Below, piece by piece: positions 1-8,888 of a stretch of DNA of 64,000 nt. A program made the translations under genes and the position numbers. Numbering within the stretch: the first letter of the stretch is position 1; each line of letters starts with the position of its first letter. The notes beneath the pieces are model-generated. The model had not been told where the DNA came from. It made no database searches and saw nothing but the letters and a program-made list of their open reading frames with translations. The stretch covers positions 271,266-335,265 of the forward strand of contig CAJTQT010000002.1 in assembly GCA_910578325.1 (NCBI GenBank). Direction: 5' to 3'. Source of the stretch: an uncultured Christensenella sp. GTDB taxonomy: Bacteria; Bacillota; Clostridia; Christensenellales; CAG-917.

Positions 1-1002
1 AGAGGACGGGGCGTATTCTTTTCCGTAATTCTCCTCTATAAACCCTAGCGTCATTTTGGCGAAATCGGGAGAGATACGTACGCTGTCCGTTCTTATATAA
101 GTGATAAGCGCGTGCTGACCTTCGCCTTCGATGTTAACGCCCTCGTACAGCGACTGGGCGACGCGGCTTGTTCTGTCAGCGGTCATATTGAGTTTATGAC
201 TCGCTTCCTGCTGCATTGTAGAAGTCGTAAACGGAGGCGCGGGCTTAGACGTGGAAACGCTCTTTTTAACTTCGTCCACAACGTAATCGCACCTGCGCAT
301 AAAGTCGGATATGACAGCCGCTTCGTCCGCGTTTGTAACTTTTATTTTCTTGCCGTTGCTGTCCGAAAGAGATGCGTTGAAAAGATTTGCCTTTGTCTTT
401 TTCGCGCCGATTTTGAGAAGAAGCGCATTTATGTTCCAGTATTCCTCGGGTACAAACGCGCGGATTTCCTTTTCTCTGTCGACAATCATTTTGAGCGCGG
501 CGGACTGCACGCGTCCCGCCGAAAGCCCCGGTTTGAGTTTTCTCGAAAGAATCGGAGATATCTTGTATCCGACAAGTCTGTCAAGCACTCTGCGCGCCTG
601 TTGACTGTCCACCAAATCCATATTTATTTCTCTCGGACTCTGCATAGCCTTACGCACGGCTTTGGGCGAAATCTCGTTAAACTCAATGCGGACTTTATCC
701 CCCTCTACGCCGAGCACGTTTTTAAGGTGCCAACTAATCGCTTCTCCCTCGCGGTCCGGGTCGGTTGCGAGGAATATTACGTCGTACTTTTTCACGGCTT
801 GCGAAAGTTGTTTTATAGTCGATTCCTTGTCCTGAGAGACGACGTATTGCGGCTTGTAGCCGTTGTCGATATCGATGCCTAACGAGCGTTGCGGAAGGTC
901 GCATACGTGACCTTTGGACGCCATTACCTGCACGTCGCCGCCAAGATACTTCTGTATCGTCTTTGCTTTATGAGGCGACTCAACGATTATAAGTTGTTTC
1001 AT
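1..1002 (-). CDS. topA: DNA topoisomerase I, N-terminal 334 residues (runs off the left edge)
   Basis: Type IA topoisomerase that relaxes negatively supercoiled DNA through a 5'-phosphotyrosine intermediate. The reading frame opens at ATG 1000-1002 behind a GGAG ribosome site and continues to base 1. It begins MKQLIIVESPHKAKTI (Toprim), with the acidic Toprim motif ATDPDREGEAI near residues 80-90, and later GLSAGRVQSAAL. The active-site tyrosine is Tyr302 in ITYIRTDS. The C-terminal part and any zinc ribbons lie outside the window. It is downstream of dprA on the same strand, the order known in Bacillota (dprA-topA), so it may share transcripts with comM-dprA; about 100 bp separate the two. 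Confidence 0.97.
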   Translation of the reverse strand, partial: MKQLIIVESPHKAKTIQKYLGGDVQVMASKGHVCDLPQRSLGIDIDNGYKPQYVVSQDKESTIKQLSQAVKKYDVIFLATDPDREGEAISWHLKNVLGVEGDKVRIEFNEISPKAVRKAMQSPREINMDLVDSQQARRVLDRLVGYKISPILSRKLKPGLSAGRVQSAALKMIVDREKEIRAFVPEEYWNINALLLKIGAKKTKANLFNASLSDSNGKKIKVTNADEAAVISDFMRRCDYVVDEVKKSVSTSKPAPPFTTSTMQQEASHKLNMTADRTSRVAQSLYEGVNIEGEGQHALITYIRTDSVRISPDFAKMTLGFIEENYGKEYAPSS

Positions 1003-1102
1003 TCAATCTCCTATGCCGTATCGGATTTATGTTTTGTATTCGCATATTTATTCGGACGCGCCGCTACACGCATACGCACCCGTGCAATTATAATACTTTC
1101 GT

Positions 1103-2185
1103 TCACATTCCCGCAAGCGAATAATAGTTACCGCCCGTATTTTGTATCATTCCGTTGAGTTCGAGGTTGAACAGCGCGTTTGTCAGATCTCCCACTCCCA
1201 TCCCCGTGACCGCAAGCAATTCTTCGAAATGCGCTTCGCCGTCGTGCAATGCCTCGACTATCTGACTTTCGCACAGCGTGAGTTCAACCGTATGCTTTTC
1301 GACATATTCCCGCTTTACGTGCAGAGCGTCCAAAACGTCCTCGGGACTTATGACGAGCGCGTCGGGAATCTCTCTCAGCAGTTCGTTTGCGCCCTCGCTT
1401 TCCGCGGCGTAAATATTGCCGGGGACCGCAAACACCTCTTTGCCCTGCTCTATTGCAAAACGCACTGTAATAAGCGACCCGCTTTTCTTTGCCGCCTGCG
1501 CCAGAAACACCGCGCGGCTGAGTCCGCTTATTATGCGGTTGCGCTCGGGAAAATGATATTGAAGAGGCTTCGTGCCTAAGGGATATTCGCTTACAAGTGC
1601 GCCGCCGTTGAGAAGTATGCCTTCCGCCAGTCCTCTGTGTTCGGCAGGATAACATACGTCAATACCGCACGCAAACACAGCAACCGTCGGCTTTGCGCAC
1701 GCCACGCACGCTTTATGCGCTATTCCGTCTATGCCTCTGGCAAAGCCGGAAACTACCGTAAGTCCAGCGTTTGCAAATTCGCGCGAAAACTCCTCTGCGA
1801 CCTTTTCGCCGTAATGGGTAGGCCTGCGCGAGCCTACAATGCCGATACAGTCACGTTTCAACGCCTCGAAATTTCCCTTTACAAACAGCACGTGCGGTCT
1901 GTCTTCTAGATTGTAAAGGAACTCGGGATAGTCGTCGTCGGTATACACGGTCCAGTGCACGTTCTTTCTTTCCATCGTTTCGATGATCCCGTCCACTGCG
2001 GCGTAATTTTTGAAAAACTCTTCCGCCTGTGAGTCACCCAGCACTTTTCTGACAAGTGATTTTTCACTCGGAAGCACGCTCGGGTCTTTTATCAGGCCGA
2101 GCAACGCCGCTTTCTTTTTATAGCCGAGTTCGTCAACGTACTGTAACGCAATCAGTGCTTTTGCCGTTAAATTCTTTGAATCCAT
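1103..2185 (-). CDS. dprA: DNA-processing protein DprA/Smf
   Basis: 360-residue DprA: in naturally competent bacteria it binds incoming single-stranded DNA and loads RecA. An N-terminal helical region (about residues 1-95) precedes the Rossmann-like core with IGIVGSRRPTHYGEKVA, VVSGFARGIDGIAH and PERNRIISGLSRAV, and a C-terminal winged-helix-like segment (about 295-355) ends the protein. The ATG overlaps the comM stop by one base (TGATG), so translation is probably coupled. Competence itself is not shown by this gene, because DprA is widespread in non-transformable Clostridia. Family assignment is firm; physiological role is inference. Confidence 0.95.
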   Translation of the reverse strand: MDSKNLTAKALIALQYVDELGYKKKAALLGLIKDPSVLPSEKSLVRKVLGDSQAEEFFKNYAAVDGIIETMERKNVHWTVYTDDDYPEFLYNLEDRPHVLFVKGNFEALKRDCIGIVGSRRPTHYGEKVAEEFSREFANAGLTVVSGFARGIDGIAHKACVACAKPTVAVFACGIDVCYPAEHRGLAEGILLNGGALVSEYPLGTKPLQYHFPERNRIISGLSRAVFLAQAAKKSGSLITVRFAIEQGKEVFAVPGNIYAAESEGANELLREIPDALVISPEDVLDALHVKREYVEKHTVELTLCESQIVEALHDGEAHFEELLAVTGMGVGDLTNALFNLELNGMIQNTGGNYYSLAGM

Positions 2186-3711
2186 CAGTTGTATTTTCTA
2201 TCCAGTCCTCTGTACTGTATCGCTTCGGCAATATGCGCGGGCAAAATGTCCTCGCAGCCTTCGATATCCGCAATCGTGCGTGCGACTTTGAGTATTCTCG
2301 TCGTTCCCCTCGCACTGAGATTCAGTTTTTCGAACGCTTTTGACAAAAGCCGTTCGCAATTCTGGTCTATTTTGCAATATTTGCCGAGTTCCCGCGAACC
2401 CATTTCCGCATTGGTAAAGATTCCGTCGTCTTTGAACCTCTCTCTTTGCACTGCGCGAACCCTGTTTATTCTCTCCTTAATCTGCGCTGAACTCTCCGCT
2501 TTCTGCATACCCCGCAACTCGTCGTATGAAATATTATCAACTTCGATCTGCAAATCTATTCTGTCCATAAGAGGTCCCGAAAGTTTTGAGACATAATTAT
2601 GGATTTGAGTCGGAGTACAGCGGCAAATCTGGTTCTTTGACCCGAAATTTCCGCACGGACAGGGATTCATACTGGCAATCAGCATAAAGTTTGCCGGGTA
2701 TTCCACAGTGCTCTGCACCCTCGACACCGTGACTTTTCTGTCTTCGAGCGGCTGTCTCAGCGTTTCGAGCGCATGACGCGAATACTCAGGCATTTCGTCG
2801 AGGAACAGCACTCCGTGGTTTGCAAGGCTCACCTCTCCCGGCTTCGCCTTTGCTCCGCCGCCTATAAGCGCGGGAACTGTCGTCGTATGATGCGGAGTTC
2901 TGAAAGGGCGTGTTGTCACTATTCCAACCCCCGCGTCCAAAATCCCCGCAACACTGTGCACTTTCGTCACCTCGATAGCCTCTTCGAACGTCATCTCCGG
3001 CATTATCGTTGGGACGCATTTGGCAAGCATCGTCTTACCTGCACCGGGAGGACCTATCATAAGCGCATTATGACCTCCCGCAACCGCTATTTCCATAGCG
3101 CGTTTGGCTACGGTCTGTCCCTTTACGTCTGCAAAATCCACCCCGTAACCGTGCCTTTCGCAACTCGCCACGTAGTCGGAAGTCTCAACGGCGGCATACT
3201 CCGCTCCGTTTAAAAACTCCACCGCTTCTGCAAGCCCGCTCAGCGCATAAACCTCTATTCCGTCTATATAACTCGCTTCTCTGGCATTTCCTTCCGGCAG
3301 GATGAATTTTCTACACCCGCCCTGCATAGCGGAAATAAGAATAGGCATTATGCCGTTCACCTGCCTGAGTTTGCCGTCAAGCGACAGTTCGCCTATCATA
3401 ACGAAGTCTTTATACGCCCTGTTCTCTATTTGCCCCGTCGCGGCGAGAATACCCGTCGCAATTGCCAAATCGAACATAGGACCTTCTTTTTTCGTATCCG
3501 CAGGCGCAAGATTGACCGTAATACGCTTTGCGGGATACTGATATCCGCTGTTTTTTATTGCGGAACGCACGCGTTCCTTGCTTTCTTTTGTAGCCGTTGA
3601 CGCCAGTCCGACCAACTCATACCCCGGCAAACCGCTGTTTATATCGACTTCTACGTCGACAGAGTATCCGTTCAATCCGTCCAAAGCGTAACTTTTTATT
3701 TTCGCAAGCAT
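2185..3711 (-). CDS. comM: YifB/ComM-family Mg-chelatase-like AAA+ ATPase
   Basis: 508-residue YifB/ComM family protein; ComM of Vibrio is a branch-migration helicase used in transformation, and the role in Firmicutes is less clear. Seen: N-terminal Lon-protease-like domain (about 1-180), Walker A GPPGAGKTMLAKC, Walker B GVLFLDEMPEY, and a C-terminal domain with the CPCGNFG and CRCTP cysteines typical of the family. The frame is open for 18 codons further upstream, but MLAKIKSYALDG at 3711 has the ribosome site GGAAG and matches the usual family N-terminus, so that start is preferred. It is coupled to dprA. Confidence 0.94.
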   Translation of the reverse strand: MLAKIKSYALDGLNGYSVDVEVDINSGLPGYELVGLASTATKESKERVRSAIKNSGYQYPAKRITVNLAPADTKKEGPMFDLAIATGILAATGQIENRAYKDFVMIGELSLDGKLRQVNGIMPILISAMQGGCRKFILPEGNAREASYIDGIEVYALSGLAEAVEFLNGAEYAAVETSDYVASCERHGYGVDFADVKGQTVAKRAMEIAVAGGHNALMIGPPGAGKTMLAKCVPTIMPEMTFEEAIEVTKVHSVAGILDAGVGIVTTRPFRTPHHTTTVPALIGGGAKAKPGEVSLANHGVLFLDEMPEYSRHALETLRQPLEDRKVTVSRVQSTVEYPANFMLIASMNPCPCGNFGSKNQICRCTPTQIHNYVSKLSGPLMDRIDLQIEVDNISYDELRGMQKAESSAQIKERINRVRAVQRERFKDDGIFTNAEMGSRELGKYCKIDQNCERLLSKAFEKLNLSARGTTRILKVARTIADIEGCEDILPAHIAEAIQYRGLDRKYN

Positions 3712-3847
3712 ATTATCTTCCGCCTTTATTAAAATAAAGTTAATAAATTTTAGCACAATTTCCAAAAAAAGGCAATCATATAAAAGACTTGCTTTTTTCA
3801 GTTTTGAAACATAAATTCAATTTTAATCGTTTAGATATCCTAAAATT

Positions 3848-3868
3848 AAAAAACAGCCTGATCGGCTG
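3848..3868 (-). terminator. Rho-independent terminator after the first sipW-like gene
   Basis: On the minus strand CAGCC-GATCA-GGCTG is followed by six T residues. It lies about 40 bp past the 3907 stop and separates the signal-peptidase cluster from comM-dprA-topA. Confidence 0.75.
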
Positions 3869-3906
3869 TAATATTAAATTTATTGTTTTAACAATATACG
3901 ATAAAA

Positions 3907-4644
3907 TTATTCAGTTTTGCCGTCGCTGTCCCGGCGCGCGTCGTCTTCTTCCGCCCGCTCATCCGAAGGTTTATCCGATTTTAGATAGTCTTCAAGCAAT
4001 TTTCGTTTTTGCTCCTCGCTCATATCGTCAAGCGCAACTTTTTTCTCTGCGTTTGCGGCGTTTTCCTTTTCAAGCCTGTCGCGCACGTATCCCACTATCA
4101 GCAATATTCCGACAATACACAGCGGCAAAGCGATAAGCAAAACGTACCCATACCAGTGCGATAGAAATCTGCGAAGACCGCCTATAAATACAGATTTATG
4201 CAGATAAACCGCTTTTATGTTGGACGGAGACAGCCGCCATTCGTCAATACCAACCGAGGGATTGTCTCCTTTCGTTTTAAAATAAAGCACGCTTCCGTCT
4301 TCCGCCCTTACGACTTCCACAATCCTATGCGTTATGTTACGACCTTTCAACTGTCCGCTCGGTGCGATAAACGTAATTATATCGCCCGCTTTCAGCGATT
4401 CGGCATCCTCAACTTTCTTTGAGACGATAACTTCGCCCTGTTCTATCGTTCCCGACATACTGTCAGTCACGACGTCGAATATATAGTATCCGAATATGCT
4501 CGAATCGCCACCGCTCTTACGCTGCCACATCATCAGCGAGACGATTACAACCAAAAACACAAACACCACCGCCACTATGACGGTGGATATGATATTGTAA
4601 ATCTTTTTAGCCTTTGACTGCTCTTTCTTTTCTCGTTTAGACAT
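3907..4644 (-). CDS. SipW-type (ER-type) signal peptidase I, copy 1
   Basis: 245-residue membrane protease of the S26B class. One N-terminal membrane helix (about 14-40) precedes VVTDSMSGTIEQG with catalytic Ser62; the base is a histidine (His106 in NITHRIVEV) instead of the lysine of housekeeping SPases, which is the hallmark of SipW/SEC11-like enzymes. The GDN box is KGDNP. A second membrane helix (about 165-187) is followed by a charged cytosolic tail. SipW of Bacillus processes TasA-like matrix proteins. It lies 33 bp after the DUF2357 gene and probably shares its operon. The tail motif MSEEQKRKLLEDYL is also present in copy 2 (8889-9845), which suggests a shared cytosolic partner (inference). 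The ribosome site is weak. Confidence 0.9.
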   Translation of the reverse strand: MSKREKKEQSKAKKIYNIISTVIVAVVFVFLVVIVSLMMWQRKSGGDSSIFGYYIFDVVTDSMSGTIEQGEVIVSKKVEDAESLKAGDIITFIAPSGQLKGRNITHRIVEVVRAEDGSVLYFKTKGDNPSVGIDEWRLSPSNIKAVYLHKSVFIGGLRRFLSHWYGYVLLIALPLCIVGILLIVGYVRDRLEKENAANAEKKVALDDMSEEQKRKLLEDYLKSDKPSDERAEEDDARRDSDGKTE

Positions 4645-4677
4645 TTGATTTTACGGCTTCTTTATACGCTTAATAAT

Positions 4678-7047
4678 TCAGTCGCCGTTATGCTCTCCGT
4701 CTTCTTTCTCTTCGGATTTGTGGTGTTCGTCGTCTGACTTATTCTCGGCTTTACGACCTCTTGCCAGCATTCCGAACGGATCGTTTATGTTAAATCCGTC
4801 CTTAAACCTTATTCCCCCGACTGCAACTTTCTTTTCGTCTACGGGTTCTATACTCTTTTTTCTCTTGTTGCGTTTCGGCGCGGGCTGTTCTGGGACAGAT
4901 TCGCCCTGCGTGACAGCGCTTTCCTCTTCCGCTCCGATTTCCGATTGCGGATTTTCGTCAGTCTCCGTTTCTTTGTTCTCCGACGGTTTATCTTCTTCGG
5001 GAATCTCTGTCTGTACAGGCTGGACGTCGGCTTCTTCCATTTCAGCGTCGCTTTCAGCAACGTCTTCCGAATCAGTCGCGGTCTCATCAACCGCAGGCTC
5101 TGCCTCACTGTCGGTTTCGGTTATATCAGAAATCTCGTCAACGTCGGTCTTTTCCTGTTCCGCGTCCGATTCGGAGTTTTCATTCGCATAAGTATTTTCC
5201 TCGGACGGTTCTGTCTCAATGCTCTCCGCCTCGACGTCACAGGTGGCGGTTTCGTCAATTTCGGCGATAATTTCGTTTTGAGAATCGCATTCTTCCGCCG
5301 ATTCCGACTCGGTTATATCGCTATCCGATTCTTTTGCTTTATTCGCCTCTTCGAGCATACGTCTGCGCTCAGCCAGAAGTTCTTCTTCTCTCTTCGCCTC
5401 GGCAAGTTTTGCCATCTGATAACCGAAAGGATCAATGCCGTAATGCACAGTCGCGTCGTGTTGCAACAGATCGGCGTTCTTTTCCAAATCCTCGCGGTGT
5501 TTTGCAAACGCGGCGGCGCGCTTTTCCATTTCCGCAATTCGGTGACGGATTCTCTCCTGCCGCACACGCTCGTCGATTTCTTCCTGCTTGATTCTGCGGT
5601 AAGAAATGAGACATCTGTCAACCGCGTCCTTTACTTTTGCGATATCCTCCTGTTTGAGTTTATCGTCGTCGGGACGTTTATAAAGTTTGCGTACTTCGTA
5701 AAGATGCCGGTCAAATTTTTCGACGTCCGCGTCGAGGTCGACTTCCTCCTGATCTGCCTTAGGCGCAATTTCTTTGAGCCTTTCGACTTCGACGGGTTTT
5801 TCGACTTCGACCTCCTGAATGATTTCTTTTTCTTTATCTTTTTCGCGCTCTTCAACCTCAGGTTGACGTTCTTGATTCTGCGGAGTTTCAGCGTCGGATT
5901 CCTGCGTTTTGTCTTCGGGTTGACGTTCCTCATCAAGCGACGTCTCCGCTTCTTCGTTTTCTTGCGGCGTAACATCTTCTATTCTGTCTTCTTCGTCTTT
6001 CAACTCGTCGTCCAGTTTCTGAGCATATTCGTCCCGATTGAGTTCGTCTTTCTGGAAATCCATATCGCCAACGCGCAGGAAATCTGAAAATTCTTTATCT
6101 TCCATATCCATATCGGTCTCGTGTTGCTCGTACATACTCTCAAAAATCATCGTATTGAGAGTGACCATATTTTTCAGATTGTCCACGTTATCCGTTTCGA
6201 TATCGTAGTTTTCAACCTCGTCGGATGTGGAAAAACCGCCCGTAGCGTTGTAAGTTTCGATAAACTGCCATAGTGTAAGCGCTTTTTTAAAATTCGGCTC
6301 TTTCAGGATGACGTTCGTACGCATAATAGGCGGACGGACGGGCGCGGAATTGCGCATAGATTTTGCAAAAGACGACGACAAAAAGTCTGTAATAATGCGG
6401 TCTATTTTGGCAACGCGCTCGATTTTGGTCAGAGTGTCGGGATCTAAACGCATAACCTCGTCAAAACTGAGTTGCGCAAAATATTCGGTTCTGAAAGTAA
6501 CCTTTTTACTCGGCAGATTAAAACGCGATTCAACGTCAAGTTCAAGCACGTCCTGCGTTGCGGACGCCTTTTTGATCTTATCGTATCGCATCGTGACAAA
6601 ATCTTTGAGTTTAAGAAGCAAAGTATAGATAAAACGGTTTTCGTAAATTTCAAACGACTCTTCTTTTGTGATATTGAGTATTTTGCTGGGAGTAACCATT
6701 CCGTCCTTATCGACTTTGGATATCATATTCGTATGCTGCGCGAGAAACTTGACGGATTCCGTCGAAATACTGCGCGCAAGAGACACGTCCACAATATCCT
6801 CTTCCTGTACGATAAATTTTCGAGGGTTACGGACAATCGTATCGAGATTCGGCAGAATTTCTTCTATCGTATCGATCCAGTCAATAGAAATATCCTGTAT
6901 AAGACGTTTTTTCGCCAACTTGAAATTCGACGAGCCTTTATCTACGCGTTTTTTAAACTGCTCGTAGAACTCCTCGTTTTTCAGAACGGATACGATTTTG
7001 TGCGCATACTGCCTGTATACGTCTCTGGTAATCTGATTTTCAGCCAT
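4678..7047 (-). CDS. DUF2357 (McrC-like) domain protein with long acidic C-terminus
   Basis: 789 residues. The N-terminal third resembles DUF2357, the domain in McrC-like partners of McrB-type ATPases: VRNPRKF near residue 75, SVKFLAQHTN near 100 and YENRFIYTLLLKL near 140 follow the family pattern of an RxPR segment, a WLaxHP-like segment and ENRF. After about residue 300 the protein turns into charged, Glu/Asp/Lys-rich sequence with coiled-coil stretches (about 455-560) and an acidic low-complexity region (about 590-720), then a basic patch (PKRNKRKKS). No PD-(D/E)XK nuclease motif is recognisable. The gene for the McrB-like ATPase lies directly upstream (204-bp gap). The start has no clear Shine-Dalgarno. 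Family call is by eye; function unknown. Confidence 0.7.
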   Translation of the reverse strand: MAENQITRDVYRQYAHKIVSVLKNEEFYEQFKKRVDKGSSNFKLAKKRLIQDISIDWIDTIEEILPNLDTIVRNPRKFIVQEEDIVDVSLARSISTESVKFLAQHTNMISKVDKDGMVTPSKILNITKEESFEIYENRFIYTLLLKLKDFVTMRYDKIKKASATQDVLELDVESRFNLPSKKVTFRTEYFAQLSFDEVMRLDPDTLTKIERVAKIDRIITDFLSSSFAKSMRNSAPVRPPIMRTNVILKEPNFKKALTLWQFIETYNATGGFSTSDEVENYDIETDNVDNLKNMVTLNTMIFESMYEQHETDMDMEDKEFSDFLRVGDMDFQKDELNRDEYAQKLDDELKDEEDRIEDVTPQENEEAETSLDEERQPEDKTQESDAETPQNQERQPEVEEREKDKEKEIIQEVEVEKPVEVERLKEIAPKADQEEVDLDADVEKFDRHLYEVRKLYKRPDDDKLKQEDIAKVKDAVDRCLISYRRIKQEEIDERVRQERIRHRIAEMEKRAAAFAKHREDLEKNADLLQHDATVHYGIDPFGYQMAKLAEAKREEELLAERRRMLEEANKAKESDSDITESESAEECDSQNEIIAEIDETATCDVEAESIETEPSEENTYANENSESDAEQEKTDVDEISDITETDSEAEPAVDETATDSEDVAESDAEMEEADVQPVQTEIPEEDKPSENKETETDENPQSEIGAEEESAVTQGESVPEQPAPKRNKRKKSIEPVDEKKVAVGGIRFKDGFNINDPFGMLARGRKAENKSDDEHHKSEEKEDGEHNGD

Positions 7048-7251
7048 AATACTTTTTTTATATTTGCCGTTTGCTCACCCAGATATCTCTTGCTGAAATC
7101 GGGTTTTCTATTCCGCGCCCGCACGACGCATCGGTCTGAACCGACAAGCCGTACGTTTGCGTTTTAGTTTATAACAGCGCAAATCATTTACTGCCTGCGT
7201 GTAACCGCCGACAACTGCACTCCCAAAAGTGCCTCAACGTCAATTATGCCG

Positions 7252-8766
7252 TTAGAACAGTTTCTTCAATCTGTTGATATATTCCTTGCTCTCCTGCATA
7301 TTCTCTTCGCCGAAAAGTTCACTCAGATAAAGCACGAGCCCGTCGATTTCATCACGGATATACGAAAGGTTGAGCGATTCGAACTTTCTGAAAATCTTGT
7401 TGCAGAGCACGTAATCCAGACCGTCGAGTTCGCTTCCGCCGCAACCGACGTAAGACGGAACAAATTCTTTCAACTGCTTTACGATACGGTTTCCGAACGC
7501 GAGTCGGAAATGCTCGATTACGTAATCGTCAAGTTGATTTATCTTATCAAGATTATCCTGCGAGACCTGATATATTTCCTGGGACTTTTTAAACTCCGCT
7601 TCAAGATGCTTATAACTTATAAACAAATTATCTTCCCACGGCGCTTCGAAAGCAATACCTTTACTGTTAATGTTGATAGGCATAGCACGGTCGTAAACCT
7701 TATCAGAAATCGCAAACGTAGAGTCGTCGTTGTTAGCCGTTCCGATAAACCACATATTCTGCGGCAGTTGGAATCTACCCTTCTCGATATGCTTAGGGTC
7801 GTTCGGCCAGCCGGACGGCACAAGGTCGACAATCCATTCGTCGCGCGACGGCATTTCGAGTATGGACAACATTTCCGCAAAGTAGTATTCCACACGCGCG
7901 ATGTTCATTTCGTCGAGAACGGTGAGGTAAATCTGGTCGTTCCACGTTGCCTCGTACATCTTCTTTAAAACTTCGGTTTCGTTGAAACGTTTCGTAAATT
8001 CGTTAAAATAACCGAAAAGTTCGGTACGGTCACGCCAAGACGGCTGTACGGAAGCGATTGTCGCGGGATTGTTTAGGAATATGCCCATAGCGTGCGGCAA
8101 CGACGTCTTACCTGTACCTGATATACCCTGCAATATAAGCAGTCTCGACGTCGAAAGGCTTGCCACAAACAGCCTTATTATACGCGGCTGATAAAAAAGT
8201 TTCATACGCGAACAGGCAAAGTTGCGGAACTTATCGCAAAACTGCGGCAAAGTAATTTCGTCGTCATAGACAGGCGGAACATAGTTCTCGTAAATCTTAT
8301 CGATTTCGGTAAGTTTGTAAAAACGGGATTCTCCCGACGGACTCTTTTCCTTGCCTTCTTCGCCTTCCGAGCCTTCCTCGCCTTCATAGTTGCCGATATC
8401 GCTGACTCGCATACTCAGTATACGGTCTTTCTCCGCGCTCATCTTTATAATCTGTTTTTTGAGATTCGCGCATTCTTCAACCAAATCCTGCGGCAGAACT
8501 TTCGCCTTGCCCAGTCTTGCAAGTTTGCGCAATCCCATAATGGCAAGTACGATTATAGCAACCATAACCGCTACTATCAGAATAATGAAGATGATGGCGA
8601 CGGCCCATTCGCCCGCGCCGAAATATTCGGTGTAATTTTTGAAAGCGTCAGAATAACCCTCGTTGTAAAAAATATGTAAGAAGCCCCAGAAAATACTCCC
8701 GATTCCCTTATCGTAAAACGCTCCGAGAAACGCTTTAAGAAATTCAAATACAAGATTGATATTCAT
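7252..8766 (-). CDS. Membrane-anchored McrB-like AAA+ ATPase
   Basis: 504 residues. The N-terminus is hydrophobic with a membrane helix at about 53-78 (VAIIFIILIVAVMVAIIV), followed by a coiled coil (about 92-118) and a Glu/Gly-rich linker. The AAA+ core carries Walker A GISGTGKTSLP (214-224), Walker B LTVLDEMNIAR (281-291; the DEMN sequence is typical of McrB relatives), sensor 1 IGTANNDDS (331-339) and a putative arginine finger in VYDRAMPI (Arg350). McrB uses GTP for methyl-directed restriction, but here the DNA-reading N-terminal domain is replaced by a membrane anchor. It is followed by the DUF2357 gene, its expected partner, and preceded by a SipW-type peptidase gene. The upstream region is AT-rich without a clear ribosome site. 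Confidence 0.82.
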   Translation of the reverse strand: MNINLVFEFLKAFLGAFYDKGIGSIFWGFLHIFYNEGYSDAFKNYTEYFGAGEWAVAIIFIILIVAVMVAIIVLAIMGLRKLARLGKAKVLPQDLVEECANLKKQIIKMSAEKDRILSMRVSDIGNYEGEEGSEGEEGKEKSPSGESRFYKLTEIDKIYENYVPPVYDDEITLPQFCDKFRNFACSRMKLFYQPRIIRLFVASLSTSRLLILQGISGTGKTSLPHAMGIFLNNPATIASVQPSWRDRTELFGYFNEFTKRFNETEVLKKMYEATWNDQIYLTVLDEMNIARVEYYFAEMLSILEMPSRDEWIVDLVPSGWPNDPKHIEKGRFQLPQNMWFIGTANNDDSTFAISDKVYDRAMPININSKGIAFEAPWEDNLFISYKHLEAEFKKSQEIYQVSQDNLDKINQLDDYVIEHFRLAFGNRIVKQLKEFVPSYVGCGGSELDGLDYVLCNKIFRKFESLNLSYIRDEIDGLVLYLSELFGEENMQESKEYINRLKKLF

Positions 8767-8799
8767 AACAATTATTTATTTTATACTCTTCTAAGTTAT

Positions 8800-8845
8800 G
8801 CTTGCGCGTACGCAAACGCAAGTGCGCTTATATGCGTACGCAAGC
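8800..8845 (-). repeat. Inverted repeat in the sipW2-AAA gene spacer
   Basis: GCTTGCGCGTACGCA (8800-8814) is answered by TGCGTACGCAAGC (8833-8845), two bases short of perfect. There is no T-run, so it looks more like an mRNA processing/stability hairpin or a protein site than a terminator. A related palindrome GTACGCGCGTAC occurs at about 12508-12519. Confidence 0.55.
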
Positions 8846-8888
8846 GGACGGAATATCCGTCAAACCCCCTATTACAGTCCCGAACCGA

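Noticed and set aside
4945..6087. 380-residue plus-strand frame
   Set aside because: It is the mirror image of the Glu/Asp/Lys-rich part of the DUF2357 gene, which gives Phe/Leu-rich artefacts on the other strand.
4678..8766. Active McrBC restriction system
   Set aside because: No nuclease motif is seen in the McrC-like partner and the ATPase has a membrane anchor in place of a DNA-binding domain, so restriction is not claimed.
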